Source: Chionis minor
Lineage: Eukaryota > Chordata > Aves > Charadriiformes > Chionididae
Length of the DNA stretch: 64,000 nucleotides
Reading direction: 5' to 3'
Assembly (NCBI GenBank): GCA_013398295.1
Contig: VZSF01003927.1
Coordinates: 726,325 to 790,324, forward strand
Shown: piece after piece, positions 23,897 to 34,522 of the stretch
Layout of the letters: every line of letters starts with the position of its first letter
Position numbering within the stretch: position 1 is the stretch's first letter
Made by a program: the position numbers and the translations under genes
The notes under the pieces: model-generated
The model's database searches: none
What the model was told of the DNA's origin: nothing
The model's input: the letters and a program-made list of their open reading frames with translations, nothing else

Positions 23897-24874
23897 CTAA
23901 AATTGGAAAAACCCCAAAAACAACCTTCCAAACTATCAGTTCCGTAATAAAGCAACACAAGCCTAGTAATATTTCAGACATAGATTAAACAATTTCAAAT
24001 CCTTTTTAGCAATTCAATGTTGAGAGGTCTTTGCAGTATAGACTATACATGTACAAATACGTGTTTATGTCATCAAGCCATCCCAATTATACAAATGAGC
24101 ATACTGTCAAAGAAACTTCAAATTACTTAAGTCTTAAAAGAAATCTCATGGCTCTCTGTGTTTCTTTTTTTAAAAACATGGGACTGGCAAAGTTAGCACC
24201 AACAAAAGAATAAAGGTATTTTTAAAGACATCTTGACCATATGAAATAAAACAGCCGAAAAGCTTTTTACATTCAATAGTTCTAAATGGGGGGAGTTCCC
24301 AAACCCAAACGCCCACATTCCCAGTCCCAATTCAACTTTGAGTTTAAACAACAGAAATGCATGGCACTCTGCAAAAACAGCATGAATTCACCCGAATCGG
24401 CTATCCAAGTGTGTGACGTGCACAGGTAATTTTCAGGAGGCTCAAGTGAACACAACTGTTTATTTCAGTAGAAGAAACAGGACGAACTGAGTCAGGCAGA
24501 CGGGTCCATAACACCACGGCACAGTAGGAAGACACGGACAGAGAAGAGAGAGATTGGTTTATAGTCACTCATTCATTATTTCCACTCGTGAACCTCACCG
24601 AAGAGGCCCCTTCCCACCGTTTACCACCTGCAGCCAGGCCCGATGCGGTGACAGCAGCGAGAGCTGCCCCCGGACGCCCGCGGCGCGGTGCCACGCTGCG
24701 AAGCGGCCAGCCCCGACACCCACCCCCCCACCCCCCGGGGCGGCTTCTCGCCGTTCCTCGGCCTCTGCCAACGACCGCAGCCCCGCCTGGGCGAGGGCGG
24801 GCAGAGCCTTCCCGGCCGGGCCGGCTGCTCCCCCCGTAGGACCCGGCCCGGCCCCGCCGCCGCCTCGTCCTTAC
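23897..24874 (-). other. FSIP1: FSIP1 intron 1
   Basis: About 1 kb between the proposed non-coding exon and exon 2. The right third lies in the CpG island. The length depends on the proposed donor at 24874. Confidence 0.55.
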
Positions 24875-25650
24875 CGCGGGAGGGCGGAGCGCCGGGGCAG
24901 CAGCGCCACCGCCGCCGCCGTTACCATGACGACCACGCGAACTCTCGCGATAACTGCAGGATTCCGCCTTCAGCTGGGGCGGTCCCATCGTGGGGATGGG
25001 GGTGGCGGTGGGGAGGCTGTTCTTAATCCGCGCGCAGGGGCGCCCATGGCATCGAGGTCTCGCTTGCTCACGAAGTGTGACCCCCGGAGAACCCCACTGC
25101 AGCCTGTCTTCTCCGTCCTGAGAGGAGAAATGCCGTACGGAGAGCGTCCTTCTCCTCCATTTCCCCCCCCCCCCCCCCCACGCAGGTAGTTGGGCTGTGC
25201 CGGGCCCGTTGCCGGGGCGGCGGAATGGCGGCTGCTGCTCTGGAGTGTCCGTGTTCGTGTCCGGGGGAGCGGGAGCGGGAGGCCGGGCCATGGGTAGAGG
25301 GAGAGCCGGTCTCCGAGCCCGGCTGAGACTGACACCGGGAGGCAGGGCGGCCTCCTCCCGCCGGGATTTCGGTGTCACGGGGAGGCTCGTCCCTCCCCGG
25401 CGCCGCCGCCTCCGGACGCCGCGGCTTTCAGGAGCCTGGGCCCGGGAGCGGCGCGTGCTGCCAGCGGAATAAGTGGCCAGCAGATCCAAAGCTTAAAACT
25501 CGGGTTTCCCAAAATCTCGGGGAGGGGGGGAACGGTGGGAGCTCGTTCCAGCGCGGGGGGCACGGTCCTGTCCAGTCAGCGCTACGACCGGTCGGCGGGT
25601 GGTGGGCGGGAGCGGCAGCCGCTTCCATGGGGTTCTCCTGAATTCTCCTG
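24600..25650. promoter_or_regulatory. CpG island
   Basis: About 1 kb of strongly GC-rich sequence dense in CpG stands out against AT-rich flanks on both sides. It covers the inferred FSIP1 start and reaches about 0.7 kb upstream of it, and includes a run of C near 25163-25179. Long overlapping open frames on both strands here follow from GC richness and stop scarcity and show no recognisable protein. CpG retention implies an unmethylated germline promoter, probably bidirectional. Confidence 0.85.
24875..24960 (-). promoter_or_regulatory. FSIP1: FSIP1 putative 5' non-coding exon and core promoter
   Basis: The coding start is in exon 2, so a 5' UTR exon must lie upstream. A consensus donor on the minus strand, CGCG|GTAAGG, ends an exon at 24875. 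A second, weaker donor (ATG|GTAACG) ends at 24925. The TCTCGCGA element at 24943-24950 is a known motif of TATA-less CpG-island promoters and would sit at or just upstream of the start site. The exact start site cannot be read from sequence. Confidence 0.5.
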
Positions 25651-25846
25651 GCTGTCGCCTTTCCCCCATCAGTAAAAGAACAATTTTTGAAGCGTTCAAC
25701 GGGAAAACGTGACGGTATCGAGCCTTTTAAATGATACGCCTCTGCTGTGAATTGCCGTCGTTTGTTTTGGTGCTGTATTTGTCTGGTTTCCTGCATGAAT
25801 TGTGTCATGTTCACTTGTAAACAAGGATAGTTGAATGTCTGCTTTA

Positions 25847-25852
25847 AATAAA
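25847..25852 (+). terminator. Candidate plus-strand polyadenylation signal near the CpG island
   Basis: AATAAA inside tttaaataaactcatt, followed about 20 bases later by gctgtggtc and then a T-rich stretch, a layout like a cleavage site. It could end a short divergent transcript from the FSIP1 CpG island. A hexamer alone is weak evidence. Confidence 0.3.
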
Positions 25853-25879
25853 CTCATTAAAAGTAATGCTGTGGTCACC

Positions 25880-28800
25880 ATTTTTTACCTCAATATTCAC
25901 TAGTAGTAATGAATTTTAATTAATAACGGGAATGTAGTTACTTTCCTAATTCCATCTCGTTATTTCTTTTCTACATTTAAATAGGATGTGACTGTTGATT
26001 GCTGTGTTTGGATTAACTTGTAAAAACTAGAGACAGTTACCGGCCCTTACAACTTCTTTTGGTACCTATATATGTTAAAATCAGGTTTACGTTGGTGGCA
26101 AACATTTACAAGAAACAGTCTGAAGAAACAAACTGCATCTTGTTCAAAGTAAGGTTTTGATTGACAGATTTTTCTGCCAAAATCTGACTTTACAGACAGC
26201 GAGTACATGCCCCCAACAGAAGAGTTTTTATTGATGCTTATAGTGCATGGCATTTTAATGTCAATATTCCTGGAAGTTACAGTAAAAGAAGAACGATTTT
26301 TCCTGGTATTTGGTGCAGTAAGGATGTAGTGTGGTTTCCAGCCAAGAGCTAAAGACAAATACACAAAATACGCTAGTGAACCACATTCTTTTATAGTCAT
26401 GGAATGGTTAGAGTTGGAAGGGACCTTAAAGATCATCTAGCTCCAACCCCCCTGCCATGGGCAGGGACACCTCCCACTAGAGCAGGCTGCTCAAAGCCCC
26501 ATCCAGCCTGGCCTTGAACACTTCCAGGGATGGGGCAGCCACAGCTTCCCTGAGCAACCTGTTCCAGTGCCTCACCACCCTCACAGTAAAGAATTTCTTC
26601 CTAATGTGTAATCTAAATCTCCCCTCTTCCAGCTTGAAGCCATTACCCCTTGTCCTATCACCACATGCCCTTGTAAAAAGGCCTTCTCCAGCTTTCCTGT
26701 AGATCCCCTTCAGATACTGGCAGGCGGCTACAAGGTCTCCCCGGAGCCTTCTCTTCTCCAGGCTGAACAGCCCCAGCTCTCTCAGCCTGCCTTCAAACGG
26801 GGATATATTAAAATTCTAACATTAATCCTGCGATTGCTAATGCAATACCGTGGTGGTGTTTGGAATGTGTGGTGCTTTCCAGATGGTGCAGATCACAATT
26901 TGAAGCAAAAACAGAAGATGGAATGTTTACGTCCTGAAGTTGAGTATTTAAGGCCAGTAATGGGCCTTAAATGGGAAAGTGGGAAAATGGATAATATAGT
27001 TCAAAGCTAGCTAAACTAAAATCTACCTTTTGCTATATTAGAAATTATATTAACTATGAATAATGAAGTACGGAGAGCAGCTAGGTATAACTACCCCAGT
27101 ATTTCTTTTCTTTCTAGAGCAGAGTGTATATGTTTAACAGCTGATACTCTGACTTGCTATCAGCTTCCCATATTACAGACTGCCGCCAATCTCAGAAGAG
27201 CCCATAGAAGGAGAGTTTCCAGTTCTGTATTTGCTAACAAACACATGTAATATAACCTTTGAAAGTGGCACCAGAACAGACTCCTTACTGCTGCTTGTCC
27301 ACATAGAATCCGCAAAGGTTTTCAATGAGGCTGTCACACCGAAGAGTTAATAATAGTGGTTTAGCAGGGATATCTCAAATCACAGTTGAACTTAGGATCT
27401 ATGAGTGTTATGCGCCGTAGAAGACCCAAGAGAGGAAAATAAGAGGTTCGCAGAGTTCCTCCCAAATCCTGCAAATCAGGACATAAGTCTTCATCTCCAG
27501 TAAGAGGACTGAACTTTCTGAACAACATTAAATATTACAGAATCTCAAATATTGTTACAGGTGGCAGGTGTATTTATAACGAAGTTTGAACTAGAAAAGC
27601 ACAACAAAGGGTGTGATTTCCTTTTTTTTCCTTTTTTGGGAATAGGTTGGGTTTGTTCCATGATAAATTAGATATTTAACTGAAGCCTGGCAAGGATAAA
27701 GAAGGAAAAAAAAAAGTGTTGAATTGGAGAAAACTTGTGTCTAGAAAGGGCACAACAAGAAAAGTACTCCAAGGTATGCTCTTCATCCCAAAAGACAGGT
27801 TACAACACAATGAAGATACATTTAGACAAGCTGCCTTGATACTGAGAACACAGTCACCATAGTAACAATTCATTTATCCTTTTCTCCCCAGTCCAATCAA
27901 GAACAAACACATGTGACGGGGAAAATACAGGGAACTTGTTCCCATTAATACCGCTTATACTTATTCCACCAAACTGCAGTTTAATACACAAATAGGTAGC
28001 CAGGACACTTTCATTGTCTCATACAGGTTGGAGGGCAAATGTTTATTAGCTATTAGTCTTTGGTGTTTTCAGCATTCCTTTGGGTACTTGCCAGAAGTAG
28101 GCACAGACAGTATTTTTAAGGCAGACTGTAAGAGTTCCAGTACACTGATCAGGACAAACACAGCTAATTTTCCTTATATTAATTCCCCTAAATGTTAGGG
28201 CAATAAACAGACCCTTTTCTTCTAAAGGACAAACAGATCATGTATTAATATCTTTTGACTGGTGTATGCCAAGTCAAGGGCTACAAGCCAGCAATTTTGG
28301 GCCATATTACAGCTTTCCCACAAACCCTCAGTGAGGATGAGTAGCGTTCCACAGGATGCTCCACCAGCAATAGTGACACAGCGCAGTAACCTGTCAGCTG
28401 AGGAGGAAAGCCTAAAAAGTCAAAAGTCAATGGTGAAACTTCCATTGTGTTCAAAAAAGCCAGGTTTTCATTCTTCGACTTGCATTGGGAAAGGTCCTGC
28501 CTTGGCAAGACTGTCTTCCATGCTGCCACACTTTCTCCCGCGGGCAAACAGCAGAGTTTGGGAAGCAGGAGATCAAAACGGGTTGCGTTGTGCTGAAATG
28601 CCCCAGTGCCGTGGGGTGCAGGGTGTTGGAGTTTGCTACCCAACAGGTGCAAGTGAACCGGAAGAATGAGATCCTGCAAGTATCTAAGGATGTCCTTTGT
28701 GGCTCAGGATACGATTGATCCAGGCAAAAGTAGAGGGTTTAGTTTTAGAGAAAATGGAGGCAAAGAAGACAGACTACTGCTTAGGTAAGTACTGTGCACA

Positions 28801-31800
28801 AAGGACTTTTTGGAATAAATCACCATCTCAGTGCATTATGTTCAGCTACAGAGAACTTCAGGATGCAGAACAACAACTGTGTAGAGAAACTGGTTTGTAC
28901 TACCAAAGGTCTTGGATCTGATTTGGTATTTCTTAGGATTTCTTTAAAAAATAGTCCATTTTCTCCTCACAGAGAATAAACAAGAACTGCTCCTGTGCAA
29001 GTGAAGAGGGGGTTTTGCCGAGATGAAGAATGCATCGCACTCTTGTATTGTTGTCCCTGAAGAAAGCAACCAGAGATATCAGCCTCTGCGTACCCTTCAC
29101 CACCTTTGGCTGGTTTAGCAGCTTAAAAACAGCTGGAACCAAGATCACTTTGGGCTGGTTGCTGCTGTTCCTCTTCTGTGTCCTCCAGGGGAGGGGGGGA
29201 ATCAACTCGCTCATGGGCGCAAGCATCTGCATCTGAAGTTCTGCAGTTTTCCACAAGACATATTTTGGTATGGTTTGGTTTCCTAAACTGTCCTTGAATT
29301 ATAAATTACTGCAGATCGCAGTGCCTAACCTTGTGGTCCCACTTTGATAAAGACATCATTATAATCTCTTTAGAAATCCTGCTAATATCCCTATTTTGGG
29401 ACAGAGAAAGTTACTTCAACTAAAGTACACAGCCTTGAAGAGGTAAGAATGTTTTAAGTTTGAAAGCAATGACTTCAACCGTATCTTTTTTTGGGGCGGG
29501 GAGGGTGAGTCTTTATGGCCAAAAAAAAAAAAAAGAAAAACGCTGAAACCATTTATTATCTCATACTGACTCCTATGTAGGTTAAAGCACAATTACACAG
29601 TAACTTACATCACACAAGATTAGAAGGTAGGAATTTTGCTTTTTTAATGTTTGCATTCTTTATCAAATTATGCAGTGCCAGATCAGCTGACATGAATGAG
29701 AGGAAGTACCTGGGTCAGTGGGACATGCAATCACCTCCAGAGCTGGTCACCTATACAGCAGCTTATGGGACAGATCCTGTTTAGCTGGAACCAGCTGGTA
29801 AGTCCCAGTCCTAAGGAACCACAGCCTGACTTTCCATTCTTCAAGATACAGCCCACTCATAGGAGAATATTTTCCCAGGAAACAGGGAACAGAATAGAAG
29901 CAAACTCACTACAGAAATCCAGCCAGCTTTTTCTGCAAAACATTATCTATAGGTGTGTTTTACAACCAGAACAAATGCATTCATTAAATTACGGCAGATC
30001 AGTAACAAATGGCTCTGTTGCAGAACAGAATACTTGGGGAGTTTCTGGAAAACAACTGCTTTTCTCTGGAAGCTTATCCCACTGTGCAAAAATACTTCTT
30101 GCCAAGTATCCAACCAATACAGCATTATTTAGTGCTGAAGGACTGGATGGGTTTTCGCTTTCTCAATTCTTACATTATGTTTGTTTGAATTTAACAATAT
30201 TTCTTGAGGATATCTAGGAACAGTAAATTGACCTTGTCCCCATAATCTTTTTATCCTTTTTAAAGGATTTCTTCCTTTGTTTATTATGAGCTCCATTTTC
30301 TATTTTTCTCCCCTAAGTGCTAGAGTAATGAGTTTTAACTTTCCTTCCTCCAAGTTTATTCTCCAGTGTAGTCAGATTTAGCCTTTAAATCTATTTGCAC
30401 AAGCCAAATTACCCCAGGCTTTCACTTTTTCAATTCCCACAGCTTTGCTTTGTACTTCACTTTCTTTCATTAATAATCTGGTGAGAAAAATTTGTTTTGC
30501 CAACACCTGTGGTGGCTAAAAACAACCATCATAACAAAAAACCACCCATTTTTGCTTATCTTTAATGTGATGATAAAGAAAAAACAAGTTTTTATTTTTA
30601 TTTTTTTTATATTGGATGCTGGAGAGCATGCCAGTAGAAATCATCTGAACAAGGCAACAGACAGCAGTAATGAGTCAAAGATACTGCTGTCTTAGATGAA
30701 GTTAAAAATCAAACTCTACGAGCCAAATATTCCATCTTGCATAAAGAATATGCTGAAATACTGTTTTCTGATGACAATTCTAGCACAGAGGATGTATTAT
30801 GAATTTTACACACACTATTTTTTCTATGCAAAGACATGCTTTGTGTATTTTTTTCCACTTCCCTTAAACTGTTGAAAGAGGGACTAAAATAAAACATTCC
30901 CACATAATTCTTCAGGTATGGAAAACTACCTTAGTTAATTTCTTCATGAAAGGTTTCAACATCCTCAGATACAATCTGCTAAAAAAAAAATACAAGCAAG
31001 TTTTTACATGCATCCTCTTTGAAAGAAAAATATATTTTTGTCTCAACAGTTAAAAACCACCACAAACCCCTTGCTTTCCAGATATGATAAAACTAAATTC
31101 TATGAAATCTGGCTCTCTCATTTTATCATTGGCATTCATTCAACATGAGAGTTGAAAAGGACAAAACTAAGACTACATCTGCTTTTCTCAACAGAGTTCA
31201 GATCTGTGAGCAGGCCATAAATATTAAATTTAACCAAAATTCTTAAGGAAACTATAACTGCTACTTTGCTTTTTAGGTTTTCAGGTTTTTTTGAATGGCC
31301 TCTGTTCTTTCACTAACTTTGGAAAAACAAGCATTCCAGTAAATTACTTTTTATCAACATTTTTAAAAAAATGTGTGCTATAGTACTTCTCTGCCTCTGC
31401 CACAGAAGGAACACCTTTTCCTGGAATATTTCTTCTGTCTGATTTCAGGCAAGCTATGTCTGCCTTCTCATCTCAGTATCTAAGAAGCAGGGCAGCTGGG
31501 GTTCCCACCACCCATCTGGACCCATTGAAGACTGCTCCTCATTCCCAAGCTGAGAAGTTCTTGAACTAGCAAGAGGTGAAAAGCACTAAAACCAAAGAGG
31601 AAATGGAGAAAAACATCATTTACACAGTCAATTATAAACTTTTTTTTCCCAATATGTTTTTATTAAAACATTTGCTTTTAATGTCTTGTAGAAATCCACC
31701 ACCTTGGAGCCATCGGAAGCTGCTGACTTTCTTCAAACATGTCAAAGGAAGAACAGAACAGCAGAATTTTTTCTTACTTATAACATTAACTGGTTAGGTT

Positions 31801-32860
31801 TAGTAAGTTCCTGTGAACTTGGCAAGATTCTTCACCTTGTCCTTCTACAAGTGTGCTTTAAAGAAGTCTACTTTCATAAACAGGCAGTAACTACAGATAA
31901 AGGTTCAGCATGCACCAAAGGGCTAAAGTACAGGAGAACCACAAGGAGTACACAGATGGTGCTTTCAAGAAACTATGCACGGAGACAACAGTGGATGCAG
32001 GTAAGGACGAAGGAAAGACTACTTGCAACTGAACAAGGATTAAAATGCCAGGGTTACAACAGTTTCAGGTCATCTGACAGACTGATAGAGTTTAAAATTC
32101 ACACTCAGTATAAACAAGACAATATGCCTGTGATGACGCGGGGGTGGGGGTGCAAGCTGCAGTACAATGCCCAAACCCTCATAGAAAGGCCGGTGCGCTG
32201 ACACCAGGGATGGCATGACTCCGATTCACTCAGGAATTAGGCACCAGATTTGAAAGTCTCATGTTCCTACACTGGGTGGTCTGCTCTGTTGAGACGAGTG
32301 GGCTAGGACAGTTCGTCTCTCTGTCTGTGAAGGCAGAAGGAAAAGCCCACCTCTGACAACAGTGAGCAAGGGCATTAATAAACCTTGCCTTTTGGGGTCT
32401 GCGATCAGCTTCCTCGCTCAGCAGTTCAGCACAAGGCTACGAGCACTTCTGACCCATTTCTTTCATTTGCTAGCTTTCCCCTTAGAAAACAGCAGAATGC
32501 ACCAGCCCATGAGTCGATTTTAAGGTTGACCTTTTGGTTACTTAGACAATACACACATTACACTGTTGGGACATTTCTATATGCCCTTTACCACAGGATC
32601 AAAGTGTTCTATTTATGCCCTTGGCACATACATACTTGTTTACTGGAGTCAGGATTTGTCCTGCATGCTCTCCAATCCATTTTTTTTTTTTTTTTTTACT
32701 TAAAACTACAAGAATATATGCTTTTTTTAAAAAAGGTTTTCCTCAGTTTTGACACACATGACGATTTGGGTATCCCTGGCTTTGCTGAAGTTTTAAGCCA
32801 AAAAATAGTGGTTTAGGTGTTAAAAAAGTTTAGATGTTTGGCAGATACTTGGTAACTAAT
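25880..32860. other. FSIP1-GPR176 intergenic spacer
   Basis: About 7 kb between the FSIP1 promoter and the GPR176 3' end. It contains one CR1 fragment (26393-26805). Open frames at 28262-28679 (both strands), 29696-30217 and 31704-32201 are not homologous to anything I recognise and have lengths expected by chance. Part of the left end of GPR176's 3' UTR may extend into it. Confidence 0.7.
26393..26805 (-). mobile_element. CR1 LINE 3' fragment
   Basis: About 400 bp starting with the CR1 hallmark (minus-strand 3' end) gttggaagggaccttaaaga, followed by the cctgccatgggcagggacac motif and the long conserved block to the tcttctccaggctgaacagc motif. The order matches a CR1 3' end read in reverse. 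The terminal tandem octamers are eroded to ggaatggttag. It lies in the FSIP1-GPR176 spacer, just upstream of the CpG island. Confidence 0.93.
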
Positions 32861-32882
32861 TTGTGCAAAAAGTCCAGCAAGT

Positions 32883-33414
32883 TTTATTTTTAACACTGAT
32901 TTAATAAATGGGCTTAACAGAAAATAGATGTAGTTAATAGTCCATTAATGAAATGTGCAAGAACCTTGCTGTGTCTATTTACAGGACATAAGGACTCAGC
33001 CATTTTGCCTCGTCTTCTGCTCCCTACAGCCTTTCCTATTAAGGTACTTTGATATCCAGTCCATTTTAATACAAGATGAAGTTTCCAAGCAAGCTGACTG
33101 CCATATTGCCATACTTCAGCCATACAAAGTGTTCCCAAAGCCATATGTACTTTTTGAAAGTTAATCAGGCAAGTATCATTGTAGGGATTTCACAGCTAAA
33201 ACTAAGAATCACCATCTTTTGATATATTATTTTCATGAAAACATGTTAGTAAGAAACACTTGTGTATACATTTCCCTTTTGTTTGTCCATTTGTTTAAAT
33301 TATATTTGGCACAAAAAAATCAGCCTGTAACAAATTTCAGCATAACAAAGATCCATGGGATCACACATATAATAGAAGGTGACCTTCCTCTGTCACTTAA
33401 AGCTCCTGCTCTCA
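32883..33414 (-). other. GPR176: GPR176 proximal 3' UTR with candidate polyadenylation signal
   Basis: Downstream of the stop on the minus strand no coding signal is seen. The first plain AATAAA on this strand that I noticed is at 32888-32883 (plus-strand TTTATT), about 530 nt after the stop. The human transcript has a longer 3' UTR, and further AATAAA hexamers occur downstream in the spacer, so this may be only a proximal site. Confidence 0.4.
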
Positions 33415-34522
33415 CTAAGAATCCACCTTGGGAAAGGTACTGACTTTATTGTTTCTGCTGATTTTTCTTTCTGCTTTACACTTAGGCTGTTTGGTCTGGA
33501 TTAGCTCTTCAGGGGTATTCCCCAAAGGAGGCAGGAGTCGCTTCTTACTGTTTCGGTTTTCCGAGAGCCACTGTGGAGGCAGCTCAAAGGGTCCAAACCC
33601 AAACTGCATGGAATACTTGTCGTTTATCGTATCAGCTTCTGTGGGCGCAGCTGGCACCACCTGAGCTGCAGAGTCTGCAACTGTCTGTGGTATAAATTTG
33701 TGAACCAAAGTCTCTCCTACCTCTGAACTGGTGGTAGGAATTTCTTTCTGTTGAAAGTCACCAGAGCCAATGGATTTGGTCTCATTCTCCTCGTCTTCCA
33801 TTGGCTTGAAGATTTGTTGCTGCCCGATATGAAACATCTCCAGAAGCTGGCTCCCCGAACGGACACTGGGCTCCAAATTAGCATCTGCAACACCACCTGA
33901 GCCAACAATGTTTCTCCTGCTATACCTCCGGTGTAGTTGTACTATTGCCCCCACTAAGCACTTCCGTACTGATTTGTTAACAGTTAAAAATAACAGAGGA
34001 TTAGCCAGCAAAGAGACCTTGGGCAACCAAATGGCAGTGAGGAGCAAGAAGACTGAAATATCTGAAATATTGAGTATGGTGCGGTAAATCACCAAAGTCA
34101 CATAGGGAACGCTGCAGAAAATAAATATCATAACCATAGAGAGCAGCATGGCATGAAGCTCAGCTTCCCGCTGGGAGGCGTAAGGGATAGAAATTGTATT
34201 CTGAGGGGTCCTTAAGGCAGCTATGATGACTTTTTTCTTCTGGCTGGCACTCAGTGCCCTGCGAATAAGAATCATAAAGAGAAATACCACAGCCACTGGT
34301 AGAATCACAGTGGTGATGTTATAGATGACGACGTATATCAGGTGGCCAAGGGAGTAACTCCAAGATTCAGAACAGGTGGACATGGCATAAATATCAGACA
34401 CATTGGTTACAGCAAATACGGGAATGCTGGCCACTATTGCATGGGTCCAGATATAGATAACCAGGTCTCGGGATTTTGCATCAGATATTTTTCTTTCCAG
34501 AGGGTATAACACAGAGTAGTAC
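33415..34522 (-). CDS. GPR176: GPR176 exon 3 (TM4-TM7, C-terminal tail, stop)
   Basis: The acceptor is ttttttgacag, with exon start at 34522 completing Arg of DRY, followed by YYSVLYPLERK. Then come TM4 (IYIWTHAIVASIPVFAV), TM5 (IYNITTVILPVAVVFLFMIL), the third loop SASQKKKVIIAALR, TM6 (MLLSMVMIFIFCSVPYV) and TM7 ending SLLANPLLFLTVN. NPLLF stands where most class A receptors have NPxxY, as I recall for human GPR176 (NPVLF). The roughly 180-residue cytoplasmic tail ends NNKVSTFPKVDS at a TAG stop. The tail centre is less conserved than its two ends. Codons upstream of 34522 in the same frame are intronic. Confidence 0.97.

Noticed and set aside
24554..25641. Several long open frames on both strands (up to 306 codons)
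   Set aside because: They lie wholly in the CpG island, overlap one another in many frames, are Pro/Arg/Ala/Gly-rich and match no family; GC richness explains them.
28262..28679. Overlapping 135- and 132-codon frames on opposite strands
   Set aside because: Mutual overlap and lack of homology suggest a local shortage of stops and not a gene.
29696..30217. 173-codon plus-strand frame
   Set aside because: Length near chance expectation, no homology, no start context or promoter evidence.
31704..32201. 165-codon plus-strand frame between the two genes
   Set aside because: No recognisable domain and no splice or promoter context; a frame of this length is expected about once or twice by chance in 64 kb.
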